Origin: an uncultured Dehalococcoidia bacterium
GTDB taxonomy: Bacteria > Chloroflexota > Dehalococcoidia > Lucifugimonadales > JADFKI01
Length of the DNA stretch: 64,000 nucleotides
NCBI GenBank assembly: GCA_958295865.1
Contig: CATQHF010000003.1
Location: forward strand, 62,001 to 126,000
Direction: 5' to 3'
Shown: piece by piece, positions 26,808 through 35,584 of the stretch
Position numbering within the stretch: the stretch's first letter is position 1
How the letters are laid out: every line of letters begins with the position of its first letter
The notes under the pieces: model-generated
Databases searched by the model: none
Told to the model about the DNA's origin: nothing
The model's input: only the letters and a program-made list of their open reading frames with translations
Made by a program: the position numbers and the translations under genes

Positions 26808-27038
26808 TTAGCCGATAGCGACGCTCGTAGTCGTCCGCTGTACGCCTTGCATCCGGTGAATATGCTCGGTAATCAGCTCGTGCACCTTGTTCAGGTCCTC
26901 AGCCTGCACGATGGCGATGACATCGTAGGGGCCGGTAACGCGGGACGCGCTGACGATGTTCGCGCTGTCTTGCAGAGCGCCGACGAGACTGGTTGAAGAC
27001 CCCGCCCTCGTCTCGATGAGTACATACGCCTTAACCAT
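26808..27038 (-). CDS. Stand-alone Lrp/AsnC ligand-binding (RAM) domain protein
   Basis: A 76-residue protein comprising only the alpha/beta effector domain of Lrp/AsnC regulators (AYVLIETRAGSS, VTGPYDVIAIVQAEDLNKVHELI, GVQRTTTSVAI). There is no DNA-binding domain. Such stand-alone domains bind amino acids and oligomerise, and may modulate full-length Lrp proteins. A strong site (AGGAGGTAAGCC) precedes the ATG. It is convergent with plsY. Confidence 0.85.
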   Translation of the reverse strand: MVKAYVLIETRAGSSTSLVGALQDSANIVSASRVTGPYDVIAIVQAEDLNKVHELITEHIHRMQGVQRTTTSVAIG

Positions 27039-27118
27039 GGCTTACCTCCTGCGTATTCATCAGTGGCTAGTTGTCGGTGTCAGTATGTCAGTTTGTCGGC
27101 ATATAGTGAAGAGTGGTT

Positions 27119-27149
27119 TGACAAGCCGTTCGGCAGGCTCACGACAGCC
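27119..27149. repeat. Dispersed TTCGACAAGCTC-family repeat
   Basis: The sequence TTGACAAGCCGTTCGGCAGG followed by CTCACGACAG is a diverged member of a family also seen at 36848-36876, 41609-41631 and, as an inverted pair, 59398-59469. It is intergenic and non-coding here. Confidence 0.55.
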
Positions 27150-27218
27150 GCACGATAGCGACGCCAAGAACCTGGGAATGTAAGACTACACTGACTACCG
27201 ACATCCTGACGGACTTCC

Positions 27219-28388
27219 TTACCAGTTCGTGAACGCGCCGTCGTTGCGGCGCAGCTGGGGCGGCCAGCCGGTCGGGTCTATGCGGCGCGCCTCTGCCAGC
27301 TCTTCGTCGAAGTCGACGCCCAGACCGGCGGCGTCAGACGGCACATAAGAGTAGCCGTCCTTCCAATCAATCTGCTGCGGGAACAGATCGGTCGCGTAGC
27401 TGCCCGGACGGCGCGGCATCTCCTGTACGCCGACATTAGTCGACGCCATGCACAGGTTGACGCACGCCGCGGCGCTCACGGGACCCAGCGGGTTGTGCGG
27501 CACGATGTCTATGTAGTGCGTCTCCGCCCAATGGGTTATCTTGAGGGCTTCGGTCAAGCCGCCTACGATGCAGAGGTCTATGCGGGCGTAGCTTATCAGC
27601 TCTTCCTCGATGACCTCGCGGAAGGGCCACTTGCTCGCCCACTGCTCGCCGGCGGCTATGGGCAGCGACACATGCCGCGCCAGCGTGCGATAGCTCGCCG
27701 GGTTCTCGGAGCGCAGCGGGTCTTCGATGAAGAACGGGCGATACGGTTCCAGCGCCTTGCAGAGCTGTACGGCGTGCGCGGTGTCGAGGCGCGTGTGCAT
27801 ATCGAAGCAGAGCTGAATGTCGGGGCCGACGGCATCGCGCACCCGCGCCATCTGGTCTTCGGCGAGACGCATGGACTCGACCGGCTCCAGCAGCCCGTCC
27901 ATGCCCTGATACTCGAAGACGCCGCCCGTCTCCGGCTGTCCCCAGCGCACGAACTTCCAGCCATCCGCGACCGCCCGCTTGCAGTTCTCCACCAGCTCGT
28001 CGGTGCTGCCGCCCTGAGTGTGCGGGTAGGATACCACCTTGTCGCGCACGGGTCCGCCGAGCAGCTTGTACACGGGCATGTTCAGCGCCTTGCCCTTGAT
28101 GTCCCACAGAGCGATGTCTATGGCGCTGATGGCGCAGCAATATACCTTGTCGGCCGGGAAGAAGCCGCCGCGAAACATGCGCTGCCACAGGCGCTCGGTG
28201 CTGAACGGGTCCTGTCCGATTACAAGCTCCGACAGGTGGTCTATCGCGTTGGCGACGGCATTGCCCCATCTAGGGATGCCGACCTCGCCCAGCCCGTAGA
28301 TGCCCTCGTCCGTCTCCACCTTCACGATGAAGTATAGTTTTTCGTCGTTGTCGGTGAATGCGAAGCTCTTGATGTTGGTTATCTTCAA
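27219..28388 (-). CDS. Enolase-superfamily sugar-acid dehydratase (D-galactonate dehydratase-like)
   Basis: A 389-residue mandelate racemase/muconate lactonizing enzyme family member. Metal ligands are Asp in LCFDMHTRLD, Glu in FFIEDPL and Glu in AAGEQW; the D-x-H in FDMH and the PHNPLGPVS histidine match the galactonate dehydratase pattern known for this subgroup. Such enzymes dehydrate aldonic acids to 2-keto-3-deoxy acids. The actual sugar acid is uncertain. The start is the TTG at 28388, supported by GGAGG just upstream; a longer frame to 28514 lacks such a site. A second, different enolase-superfamily enzyme lies at 31418. Confidence 0.86.
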   Translation of the reverse strand: MKITNIKSFAFTDNDEKLYFIVKVETDEGIYGLGEVGIPRWGNAVANAIDHLSELVIGQDPFSTERLWQRMFRGGFFPADKVYCCAISAIDIALWDIKGKALNMPVYKLLGGPVRDKVVSYPHTQGGSTDELVENCKRAVADGWKFVRWGQPETGGVFEYQGMDGLLEPVESMRLAEDQMARVRDAVGPDIQLCFDMHTRLDTAHAVQLCKALEPYRPFFIEDPLRSENPASYRTLARHVSLPIAAGEQWASKWPFREVIEEELISYARIDLCIVGGLTEALKITHWAETHYIDIVPHNPLGPVSAAACVNLCMASTNVGVQEMPRRPGSYATDLFPQQIDWKDGYSYVPSDAAGLGVDFDEELAEARRIDPTGWPPQLRRNDGAFTNW

Positions 28389-28616
28389 GTGATGCCTCCT
28401 GCAAATCGTGTGCGTTCCGATGGCAGAACGATAGCCGAGTATGGGCGCGCGGGTCAAGTGGGGGGTGTGGGTGGGGTGAAGCGTGAAGCCAATTGATGCG
28501 TTGCATTGTGCCAATCACGGGAAGCGATATGCTCTAGCATACTTGATTGACGAACCTGCCAACGCTACAATCTCGGCATAAATATCGGTTGGCAAGTGCG
28601 ACAAAGAGAGACTGTT

Positions 28617-29363
28617 ATGACAGCATATCCAAGCGTCAACGACTTTTTCGTTCTGCTGGATAAGTGGCGGCACTTTCCAGCCTTTTCACTTGAACCGCGA
28701 TCCGAAGTTCTCTTTGCGCTGTTCTTGCCGACAGTATTAAAAGAATCCAAATGCGTTGGTGTTGAAGTCAAGCCGCAAATCATCCCTCAGTTTCCCCTGA
28801 AAAAGGAGAACAACAATCAATCCGTCAAGGTTGACTTCTTCGCTCTGTCGAAGGATGGCGAGCGTGCCTTCCTGATTGAATTGAAGACTGATATGGCATC
28901 CATTAGAAAGAAGCAGAGCTGTTATCTCAAGGAAGCACAAAAAAGGGGAATTAGCAGTATCATGGACGACTTCAAGGAAATCTCAAAATCAAAGCGCCCT
29001 AAGTACGCAAGGCAGAAGTATTTCTACCTGGCGCATGCTCTGTCGGAACTTGGTCTTATTGGTCCGCTAAGCAGCGCTCTTGAAAAGAAAATGTGGGCTG
29101 ATGATTCTAGGGGTGTGTACAATCTCATTGATGACATCCGCATACTCGTACCGCCCGCTTGCAAACTTGAAGTGGTCTATGTTCAGCCCCAAAAATCCGA
29201 AGAAGATAAACTTTACGACGACCGTTTTCACTACATCTACTTCGACGAATTCGCTGAAATTGTTGAAAGTCAGGGCGATATGGGTGGGCTGTTCGCTGGC
29301 TATCTGCGAAAATGGAAGGATGACCCCGCTAAACAGCCACCCCGCAAGACCGCAAGCGATTGA
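28617..29363 (+). CDS. PD-(D/E)XK nuclease-like protein, unknown family
   Basis: I do not recognise the family of this 248-residue protein, but it carries a nuclease-like core: Glu30 on an early helix (LEPRSEVLFALFLPTV), Asp73 in VKVDFFALSKDG and Glu88-Leu-Lys90 in RAFLIELKTDM. The order E...D...E-x-K fits PD-(D/E)XK folds (inferred). It is lysine-rich and less GC-rich than its neighbours. The ATG at 28617 (after AAAGAGAG) is preferred to the GTG at 28596. The DUF2779 gene starts 9 bases after its stop codon, so the two are an operon and probably function together in nucleic-acid processing or defence. Confidence 0.6.
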   Translation: MTAYPSVNDFFVLLDKWRHFPAFSLEPRSEVLFALFLPTVLKESKCVGVEVKPQIIPQFPLKKENNNQSVKVDFFALSKDGERAFLIELKTDMASIRKKQSCYLKEAQKRGISSIMDDFKEISKSKRPKYARQKYFYLAHALSELGLIGPLSSALEKKMWADDSRGVYNLIDDIRILVPPACKLEVVYVQPQKSEEDKLYDDRFHYIYFDEFAEIVESQGDMGGLFAGYLRKWKDDPAKQPPRKTASD

Positions 29364-29372
29364 GGACTGACA

Positions 29373-30866
29373 TTGAACCGACACCGCCTATCCAAGTCCC
29401 GCTATATGTCCGGGCATCAGTGCCATCTGCGCCTGTGGTATGACGTCCACGAACGCGATCTCATGCCGCTCATAGGTGAGGTACAGCAGGCGAAATTCGA
29501 CACAGGCAATGAAGTCGGCGACTTGGCGCGTGAGCGATACCCTGGCGGTCATCTGGTCGCGCACGACTATCGACATATCCCGCAGGCTCTTGCTGAAACT
29601 CGGCGTCTCATTGAATCGGACGGCGCACCCGCGCTCTTTGAGGCGGCGTTTCAGTGTAAGGGCGTTCTGGCGCGCGTGGATGTGCTTGAGCGCATGCCGG
29701 GTGGCGGCTGGCGCATGGTCGAAGTGAAATCGACCACACGCTGCAAACCTGAACATATCCCCGATGCTGCCGTGCAACTATGGGTGCTGCGAGGCGTCGG
29801 GTTGGATGTGAGAGATGCGGGCATTCTCACGCTCAACCGCTACTACATTTATGACGGCATTCGGCTTGATCTTGATGCGCTGTTCAAGTTGCATCCCGTG
29901 TTTGATGAAGCAAGCGCATTGTTGGAAACCGTGGGGGAAGATGTAGGTATGATGCAGGAGATGCTTGCGTCGGATGCCGCTCCCGAAATCGCGCCGGGTT
30001 CGCACTGCTTTGAGCCGTATGAGTGCTGGTACTACGCGCACTGCACGCGCAACATTCCACAGCCTGAACACGGCATCCGCGAACTGTGGGGGATTAGAGC
30101 CAACCGCCGTGAAGAACTGGAATCTATGGGCATTGCCGAGGTGCGGGATGTTCCGCATGATTTCCCACTTAGCGGGCTGCAATCCATCATTCGCAGGGCG
30201 GTAATTGATGGACACGACCTTGAGTATGGCAACTTAGCGAGCGCACTCGCCACAATAACGCCACCCGTGCGTTATCTCGACTTCGAGACATTTCAGCCTG
30301 CCATTCCGCGCTTCGCTGGCACACGCCCCTATGACCAGATTCCGTTCCTCTTCTCCGTCCACACCGAAGTTGATGGATCGTCTCCTTCCCCTGAGCATGT
30401 GGATTACTTGCACGAGGAAGGCGACCCGAGACCGATGCTTATTGAACACTTACTTGAAGCGCTTGGAGACGAAGGAAGCATCTGCGTTTATTCCGGTTTT
30501 GAACAGAGGCAGGTAAAGGCGCTTGCGGCAGCGTTTCCGCAGTATGCCGATGCGCTAAACTCTGTCATCGCGCGGCTTGTTGACCTATTGCCGATAGTGA
30601 GAAGGAATTACTATCACCCAGACTTTCATGGGTCTTTTTCGATTAAGTCCGTGCTGCCGGTAGTTGCCCCAAGTATGGGCTACGGCGACTTGGAAGTTGC
30701 CGATGGGCTAGTGGCATCGGTTTGGTATGCCCGCGCAGTGGCAAGCGCCGATGCAGGCGAGAGGCGTCATATATTCGACAATCTTCGCGCCTACTGCGCC
30801 CGCGACACTCTGGCGATGGTGGAAGTTCGTAAAGCGTTAGTTGCATTGGCGCAGGCAGACGCCTAG
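29373..30866 (+). CDS. DUF2779 protein: Cas4-like nuclease plus DEDD exonuclease-like domain
   Basis: A 497-residue protein of the DUF2779 type. The first half looks like a Cas4/RecB nuclease: LSKSRYMSGHQC (Cys17), Asp103 and Glu117-Val-Lys119 (VEVKST) as active-site residues, and Cys212, Cys218 and Cys224 completing a possible four-cysteine Fe-S cluster. The second half has RYLDFETF (Asp303, Glu305), HGSFSIKSVLP and YCARDTLAM, the pattern of a DEDD 3'-5' exonuclease (RNase H-like) domain. No functional study of the family is known to me. A TTG start with GAGG upstream follows the PD-(D/E)XK gene by 9 bases. Confidence 0.78.
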   Translation: MNRHRLSKSRYMSGHQCHLRLWYDVHERDLMPLIGEVQQAKFDTGNEVGDLARERYPGGHLVAHDYRHIPQALAETRRLIESDGAPALFEAAFQCKGVLARVDVLERMPGGGWRMVEVKSTTRCKPEHIPDAAVQLWVLRGVGLDVRDAGILTLNRYYIYDGIRLDLDALFKLHPVFDEASALLETVGEDVGMMQEMLASDAAPEIAPGSHCFEPYECWYYAHCTRNIPQPEHGIRELWGIRANRREELESMGIAEVRDVPHDFPLSGLQSIIRRAVIDGHDLEYGNLASALATITPPVRYLDFETFQPAIPRFAGTRPYDQIPFLFSVHTEVDGSSPSPEHVDYLHEEGDPRPMLIEHLLEALGDEGSICVYSGFEQRQVKALAAAFPQYADALNSVIARLVDLLPIVRRNYYHPDFHGSFSIKSVLPVVAPSMGYGDLEVADGLVASVWYARAVASADAGERRHIFDNLRAYCARDTLAMVEVRKALVALAQADA

Positions 30867-30925
30867 TTTCAAGATGGCATAATTTTCCTTGCCCCACGCT
30901 CACCCTTCCTGATAGACTTTCGGCT

Positions 30926-31288
30926 ATGACACGAACGCAATTTGAACGGCTGGTTATGCGGGCGCTGGAGCGCATTCCTGAGGATTTGCGCGCACGGCTG
31001 GATAATGTTGACATCGTTGTCGAGGACGCGCCGAGCAGGGAGCAGCTCGTTGGCTCCGGCATAGATGAGGGCAATATCTTGCTGGGGCTGTATGAGGGGC
31101 TGCCGCTTACCGACCGCTTCAACTACGACATGGTGCTGCCGGACAAGATAACGCTGTTCCAGCAGCCTATCGAGTCCATCTGCGCCACGGATGAGGACAT
31201 CGTGCGCGAGGTTCAGGACACGGTGGTGCATGAGGTCGCCCACCATTTCGGCATCGACGACGAGCGCCTTCACCAGTTCGGGCTTTAA
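30926..31288 (+). CDS. Small zincin-like metallopeptidase-family protein
   Basis: A 120-residue protein with the zinc motif HEVAHHFGIDDERL (H-E-x-x-H, with a downstream acidic residue) near the C-terminus and the preceding ILLGLYEGLPLTDR. It belongs to the short bacterial metallopeptidase (MMP-like) family that is widespread and often found near growth or repair genes, but no substrate is known. The frame is compact and soluble, without a signal peptide, so it would act in the cytoplasm. Confidence 0.87.
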   Translation: MTRTQFERLVMRALERIPEDLRARLDNVDIVVEDAPSREQLVGSGIDEGNILLGLYEGLPLTDRFNYDMVLPDKITLFQQPIESICATDEDIVREVQDTVVHEVAHHFGIDDERLHQFGL

Positions 31289-31348
31289 CCCACACAATAC
31301 CCAATCGTGGTGTCGGGCAGGTCTTGTGCCTGTCCATACCCCTTATGA

Positions 31349-31375
31349 GTCATTCCTGCGGGAGCGGGAATCCAG
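31349..31375. repeat. Short dispersed palindromic repeat, inverted orientation
   Basis: It reads GTCATTCCTGCGGGAGCGGG followed by AATCCAG, the reverse orientation of the copies at 7195, 33254 and 47926. It lies between the metallopeptidase and the rhamnonate dehydratase-like gene. Confidence 0.6.
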
Positions 31376-31417
31376 GGCGGCGTAAGGAACACCATCTAAC
31401 ACGCAGGAGAACTTGCA

Positions 31418-32596
31418 ATGAAAATCAGGTCAGTCAAAGCCGTATCGGTGGATTTGGCTCCCAGCCCCAAGACGACGCCGCGAATGCCAAAGCAGCAAGT
31501 ACCCGATTGGGTGAGTCCGATGATGGGCTACTCGGAGTTTAGCAAGGCGGACTGGAACGCGCCTTGGGGACGGACGGCTTGCGTGGTAACTGCCGAGGAC
31601 GGCACATGGGGATTGGGGATTACGGTCAACAGCGCGCCGGTCAACAGCATCATCAACGACCACTTCGCGCCCGTACTCGTCGGGCAGAACTGCATGGCTA
31701 CGGAAAAGGCGTGGGATATGATGCAGCGCGTATCCACGCACTACGGCAATGTGGGGCTGGCGAGCTACGCGATTAGCGCGGTGGACAACGCCATGTGGGA
31801 CTTGAAGGGTAAGCTTCTGGGCAGGCCGGTGTATGAGCTTCTCGGGGGGCCTCAGAAGGACAAGATATTTTGCTATGCCAGCAACACCGATACCTCTTAC
31901 GGCGTGGCGAATAGCATAGACTGGTTCTTGGAATTGGGCTTCAAGGCTGTGAAGCTGTTCGTGCCGCACGGCCCGAATGAGGGCATAGAGGGGCTGAACA
32001 AGAATGTGGAGCTTGTGGCGCGCACGCGGGAGCAGATTGGCGATGATGTGGAGCTGATGCTGGACGCATGGATTTCGCTGAATGTGGAGTATGTCGTGCG
32101 GCTGTCGGAGGCGCTGAAGCCGTATCGCATCAAGTGGCTGGAAGACTACCTGCCGCCCTATGACATGAACAGCTACATCAAGGTGCGCCAGCGCGTGCCG
32201 AGCCAGATACTCGCGACGGGTGAGCACTGGCATACGATACATCCGTTCGCGCTGGCGGCGGGGCAGGGACTTGTGGACATCATGCAGCCCGATGTCGCTT
32301 GGGTTGGGGGCATTACGGCGAGTGTCCGCATCTGCCATATCGCCGAGGCGCACGGCGTCACGGTCATAGGGCATGGCGGCATGAACTACCCGTATGGGCA
32401 GCATCTCGCTTATGCCATGCCCGCCATCGCTTGGGGTGAGCGCTCGGAGGGCGTATCGCCGCCGGGCGTGCCGCTGGAGGAGATGGTGACGCTACCCGGA
32501 ACGCCTGCTATCAAGGACGGCTATCTGACGCCGAGCGACGCTCCTGGCTTCGGTCTTGAAATCACGACCGAATGGCTGGAGGACAGGGCGGTTTAA
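31418..32596 (+). CDS. Enolase-superfamily sugar-acid dehydratase (L-rhamnonate dehydratase-like)
   Basis: A 392-residue MR/MLE-family enzyme. The pattern LMLDAWISLNVEYVVRL, WLEDYLPP, TGEHWHT and DIMQPDVAWVGGIT matches L-rhamnonate dehydratase as I recall it; the metal ligands would be the Asp, Glu and Glu in those three motifs, and the catalytic His lies in VIGHGGMNYPYG. The reaction would be loss of water from a 6-deoxy aldonic acid. The actual substrate is uncertain. AGGAGA precedes the ATG. It is on the opposite strand from, and only distantly similar to, the galactonate-type paralogue at 27219. Confidence 0.87.
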   Translation: MKIRSVKAVSVDLAPSPKTTPRMPKQQVPDWVSPMMGYSEFSKADWNAPWGRTACVVTAEDGTWGLGITVNSAPVNSIINDHFAPVLVGQNCMATEKAWDMMQRVSTHYGNVGLASYAISAVDNAMWDLKGKLLGRPVYELLGGPQKDKIFCYASNTDTSYGVANSIDWFLELGFKAVKLFVPHGPNEGIEGLNKNVELVARTREQIGDDVELMLDAWISLNVEYVVRLSEALKPYRIKWLEDYLPPYDMNSYIKVRQRVPSQILATGEHWHTIHPFALAAGQGLVDIMQPDVAWVGGITASVRICHIAEAHGVTVIGHGGMNYPYGQHLAYAMPAIAWGERSEGVSPPGVPLEEMVTLPGTPAIKDGYLTPSDAPGFGLEITTEWLEDRAV

Positions 32597-32648
32597 CCCC
32601 TGATCCGTTCATCGGAACAGGGGCTAACGGGATATGCACAATAGGGGG

Positions 32649-33206
32649 CTAGAGCTTGCGTACCGTGTCGCCTACGGACACCGCGCCCGGCTCGATGACC
32701 CAGGTGTTTATGCCGCGCAAGCATAGCTCGCGTCCCACCGCCGAGTTCACGAACTTCATCGCGTCCGCGCCGAAGCGCTCGACGAACTTGCCGCAGCCTG
32801 TGTGCGGGTTGGCGGACACCTCCAGCACGGCGTCGCCAATCGCAAGCCTTGTGCCGGGCGGCAGGTTCTCCCTGCTGATGTCCATCTCGACATAGAACTG
32901 GTCGCCCGCCAGATGCCAGCGCGCCTTGTCCTGCGCCACGAGCGCGGTAACTCGCGTGTTCATTATGGTGATTTGGCATTCGGGGTGCGCCGAGCCGTCC
33001 GGTGTGCTATTGCTGCCGCGAGCGCGCCAGTTGTCGCCCACAAGCCCTTCGGCGGCGTCGAGTTGTCCGTCGTCCAGTATCTCGCGCTCACCCGTGTCCG
33101 GTCGCCGCACGATGAGTTGCAGGACGCCCGAGTCCTTCGGCGCTTGGCGTATGTCGTCAAGTCCCGCCTCGAGCTGCTCTGTCGTCATGTGCTGTATCGT
33201 TACCAT
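32649..33206 (-). CDS. MOSC domain-containing protein
   Basis: A 185-residue protein with a MOSC beta-barrel: GLVGDNWRARGSN near residues 54-66, QITIMNTRV, GDQFYVEMDISRENLPPGTRL, and the conserved cysteine in NPHTGCGKFVERFG. MOSC domains are predicted to transfer or sense sulfur through this cysteine, as in molybdenum cofactor sulfurases and YiiM. The substrate is unknown. An AAGGAG site precedes the ATG. It is convergent with the dehydratase gene, 52 bases away. Confidence 0.85.
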   Translation of the reverse strand: MVTIQHMTTEQLEAGLDDIRQAPKDSGVLQLIVRRPDTGEREILDDGQLDAAEGLVGDNWRARGSNSTPDGSAHPECQITIMNTRVTALVAQDKARWHLAGDQFYVEMDISRENLPPGTRLAIGDAVLEVSANPHTGCGKFVERFGADAMKFVNSAVGRELCLRGINTWVIEPGAVSVGDTVRKL

Positions 33207-33253
33207 AGCAAATCTCCTTCTGTCTGCTCGATATTATAGACTATCTCAAAGCG

Positions 33254-33281
33254 CTGGATTCCTGCGAAAGCGGGAATGACG
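33254..33281. repeat. Short dispersed palindromic repeat (ATTCC...GGAAT)
   Basis: Identical in its 20-bp core (ATTCCTGCGAAAGCGGGAAT) to the copy at 7195. It lies in the gap between the herA stop codon and the MOSC gene start, where it could form a hairpin. Confidence 0.65.
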
Positions 33282-33307
33282 AGATGAAAGGTTGGGATGT
33301 CGCTATT

Positions 33308-34969
33308 CTAGCATCCCGATGGCCCAAATAGTATATCCGTCTCGCGTTCTACCTGCGCCTTGAGCTCGGCGGCTTCTACGAACCCAAGCTCCTTGTATGA
33401 TTCGGGGCTGCCGTACTCGCGCGTCTGTATGACGACGGGCATCGGCAGGGCGTGTCCGAACGCCAGCGCCTGACGGTTGGACTCCAGCCGCGACATTACG
33501 GTTCGCAGCTTGCGGCTGCCCGATACTCCGGACAGCACGGCGTCGGTGTCCTTCTCGTTGTCCAGCAGGCAGGCTATCTTCGTTCCCAGCTGGCTCATTA
33601 TCTCGTCATCGATGCCGCTGGGACGCTGGTCGACGACGAGCAGGGTAACATTGTACTTACGCATTTCGCGTGCGATGTTGCCGAATATGGTGTTTCTGGC
33701 TATGGCGGGGCTGAGGAACTTGTGCGCTTCCTCGATTGTGATGACAAGCGGGCGCGGCTTCTGTGCGTCGTCGCCGCTTGCCTGCTCGGACATGCTGACA
33801 TATCTGTTGTGGATGCGGCGCGTGAGCAGGTTCGCCACCAGCAGGTAAGCGCCTATGTCGCTGCCATAGCGTCCGAACTCCAGCACCACATGCATGCCGC
33901 GCGTGAGGCATGCCAGGATGTCGTTCACGGAGTTGCTGCCCTTGCCTTCGGTCATGAACTGAAGGCGTTGTAGCCGAATTAGACGGTTGCGGAGGGCGCT
34001 CAAGGTCGAGTGCTGCACATTCATTTCGCGCGCAAGCTCGCTGAACTCTTCGCCGCCCGGATACGCCAGGAATTGGCGCAGCCAGCTCTTGCCCAGCTTG
34101 CGCCTCAACGAATGCGCGGTGTCTGCCGCAATGTCGGACAGCCCCCAAGTGTCTTTGAGAATCTCCACATCTTCCGGCTCTATGTCGTCGTAGCCGATGC
34201 TGACTTCGTAGTCGGGACTCAGGCCGCGACGCCTTGCGCTTTCAGGGTCGAGCGTGAATACGGCGACGCGCGATGAGAAGAGCTGCTTTAGCCCCTTGAC
34301 CGCGCCGGCGTGCTCGCTGGAGCCGCGCCAGCCGTATTCGCCGTGCATGTCGAATATGAGGTTGCCGGCGATGCCGTGCTGCAATATGCCGATGAGCAGC
34401 AGCCGCGTTAGGAATGTCTTGCCGGTGCCGCTCTTGCCGAACACGCCGTTGCTGCGCTTCACCAGCTCATCTATGTTCAGGCACAGGCGCACTTCCATGT
34501 CCATCGGATTGCCGATGTAGAAGTGTTCGGCGTCCTCGCTGCCGAACACCATTCGGATGTCTTCCTCGGACGCAACGGACGCGCGGGAGAAGTGCGGCGG
34601 TATCGTCTTGGCGGGCTGCGGGGCGTTCAGCGTGTCGACGCCGATAATCAGCATAGGCTCGACTGTGATTGTGCTGTATGCCATCGTGCCGGACATGACT
34701 TGCGCCATGAGCGGGTTGGACATATCGGGCGGCGCGGCGACGATGTTTTCGTCTGTCGAGGCGAGCTCAATCTCGGTCAGCACGCCCAGAAAGCGGCTGC
34801 GCTGCCCCTGTATGCTGACGAATGTGCCGACCTTGATGTCCTCGATTGATACGCCGTCGTCGAGCCGTATCTTGACGCCGTCGCTGAGGGAGCCGGCGAC
34901 GACCATACCCAGCGGCTTGCGCTCACCGGCGTAATCGAGGTGCATGCCGTTCGCGCCGTTCAGTGTCAT
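33308..34969 (-). CDS. herA: HerA-type DNA translocase/helicase
   Basis: A 553-residue HerA/FtsK-superfamily ATPase. Residues 20-70 form the N-terminal HAS-like barrel (IEDIKVGTFVSIQGQRSRFLG), Walker A is GKSGTGKT (178-185), Walker B is PLVITIEEAHKFL, and an arginine-finger region follows near ESNRQALAFG. HerA is a hexameric translocase that works with the NurA nuclease to resect DNA ends. NurA and a HAS-like protein are encoded just upstream: the adjacent gene's stop codon overlaps the herA start by 4 bases (ATGA). This supports a NurA-HerA complex. In some bacteria HerA homologues belong to defence modules with other effectors; here the classical nuclease is the partner. Confidence 0.9.
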   Translation of the reverse strand: MTLNGANGMHLDYAGERKPLGMVVAGSLSDGVKIRLDDGVSIEDIKVGTFVSIQGQRSRFLGVLTEIELASTDENIVAAPPDMSNPLMAQVMSGTMAYSTITVEPMLIIGVDTLNAPQPAKTIPPHFSRASVASEEDIRMVFGSEDAEHFYIGNPMDMEVRLCLNIDELVKRSNGVFGKSGTGKTFLTRLLLIGILQHGIAGNLIFDMHGEYGWRGSSEHAGAVKGLKQLFSSRVAVFTLDPESARRRGLSPDYEVSIGYDDIEPEDVEILKDTWGLSDIAADTAHSLRRKLGKSWLRQFLAYPGGEEFSELAREMNVQHSTLSALRNRLIRLQRLQFMTEGKGSNSVNDILACLTRGMHVVLEFGRYGSDIGAYLLVANLLTRRIHNRYVSMSEQASGDDAQKPRPLVITIEEAHKFLSPAIARNTIFGNIAREMRKYNVTLLVVDQRPSGIDDEIMSQLGTKIACLLDNEKDTDAVLSGVSGSRKLRTVMSRLESNRQALAFGHALPMPVVIQTREYGSPESYKELGFVEAAELKAQVERETDILFGPSGC

Positions 34970-35571
34970 CGAAGCCTCCCCAGAATGCCGCTCAGACGGG
35001 GCAGCTGCCCGGCGAGCGCGATTGCCAACGTCTTGCCCGCCGCAACCAGAAAGTCGTGGTCATTGGGATGCGTCGCGCTTGCCTGTCGCAGGAAGGCGGC
35101 GATGACATCATCCTGCGCGCTGATGGGCGCTGCCAGCAGCAGAGGGATGAACTCCGTCGAACTGCTGAAATCCCGCAACTCCTCCGCGCCGCACTCGCCC
35201 ACAAAAGAGTATATTCGCGGGACATCGGGAGGCAGGTAGCGGCGAATGGCAGCGCCGTCGCGATAGCCCACGATAACGGCGCGAAACCGCGTGTACAGCA
35301 AGCGCTCAATCTGCGGGTTGCTGCTGAATACGCCCGCTTCGTCAACCTCATCCATGCCGCGCGGGATGGTGTGGCGCGCGGGGTCGAGGCTTTGCGTCGT
35401 CGCCTCGCAGACGATGCCGTAGGTCGGTGTCTGCTCGCCGCAGCGCACAAGGCTGCCGAGCGCGGGCGCATCGTACAGCCGATAGCATTGCGCCGTGAAC
35501 TCGGATGTAGATGCCTCGATGACCTCGCCGACGCGGTAATCGGATTGCTCTTGCTGTCTGTTCAGCGCCAA
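34966..35571 (-). CDS. HAS-barrel-like accessory protein of the NurA-HerA operon
   Basis: I do not recognise a characterised family for this 201-residue protein. The first 50 residues (YRVGEVIEASTSEFTAQCYRLYDAPALGSLVRC) look like a HAS barrel, the domain HerA uses at its N-terminus. The remainder is mixed alpha/beta with a late hydrophobic helix (AAGKTLAIALAGQLPRLSGIL). It is located exactly between nurA and herA, 13 bases after nurA and overlapping herA by 4 bases. It may act as an adaptor between the nuclease and the translocase, an inference from the operon. Confidence 0.68.
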   Translation of the reverse strand: MALNRQQEQSDYRVGEVIEASTSEFTAQCYRLYDAPALGSLVRCGEQTPTYGIVCEATTQSLDPARHTIPRGMDEVDEAGVFSSNPQIERLLYTRFRAVIVGYRDGAAIRRYLPPDVPRIYSFVGECGAEELRDFSSSTEFIPLLLAAPISAQDDVIAAFLRQASATHPNDHDFLVAAGKTLAIALAGQLPRLSGILGRLR

Positions 35572-35584
35572 ACTTCCGCTCCCT

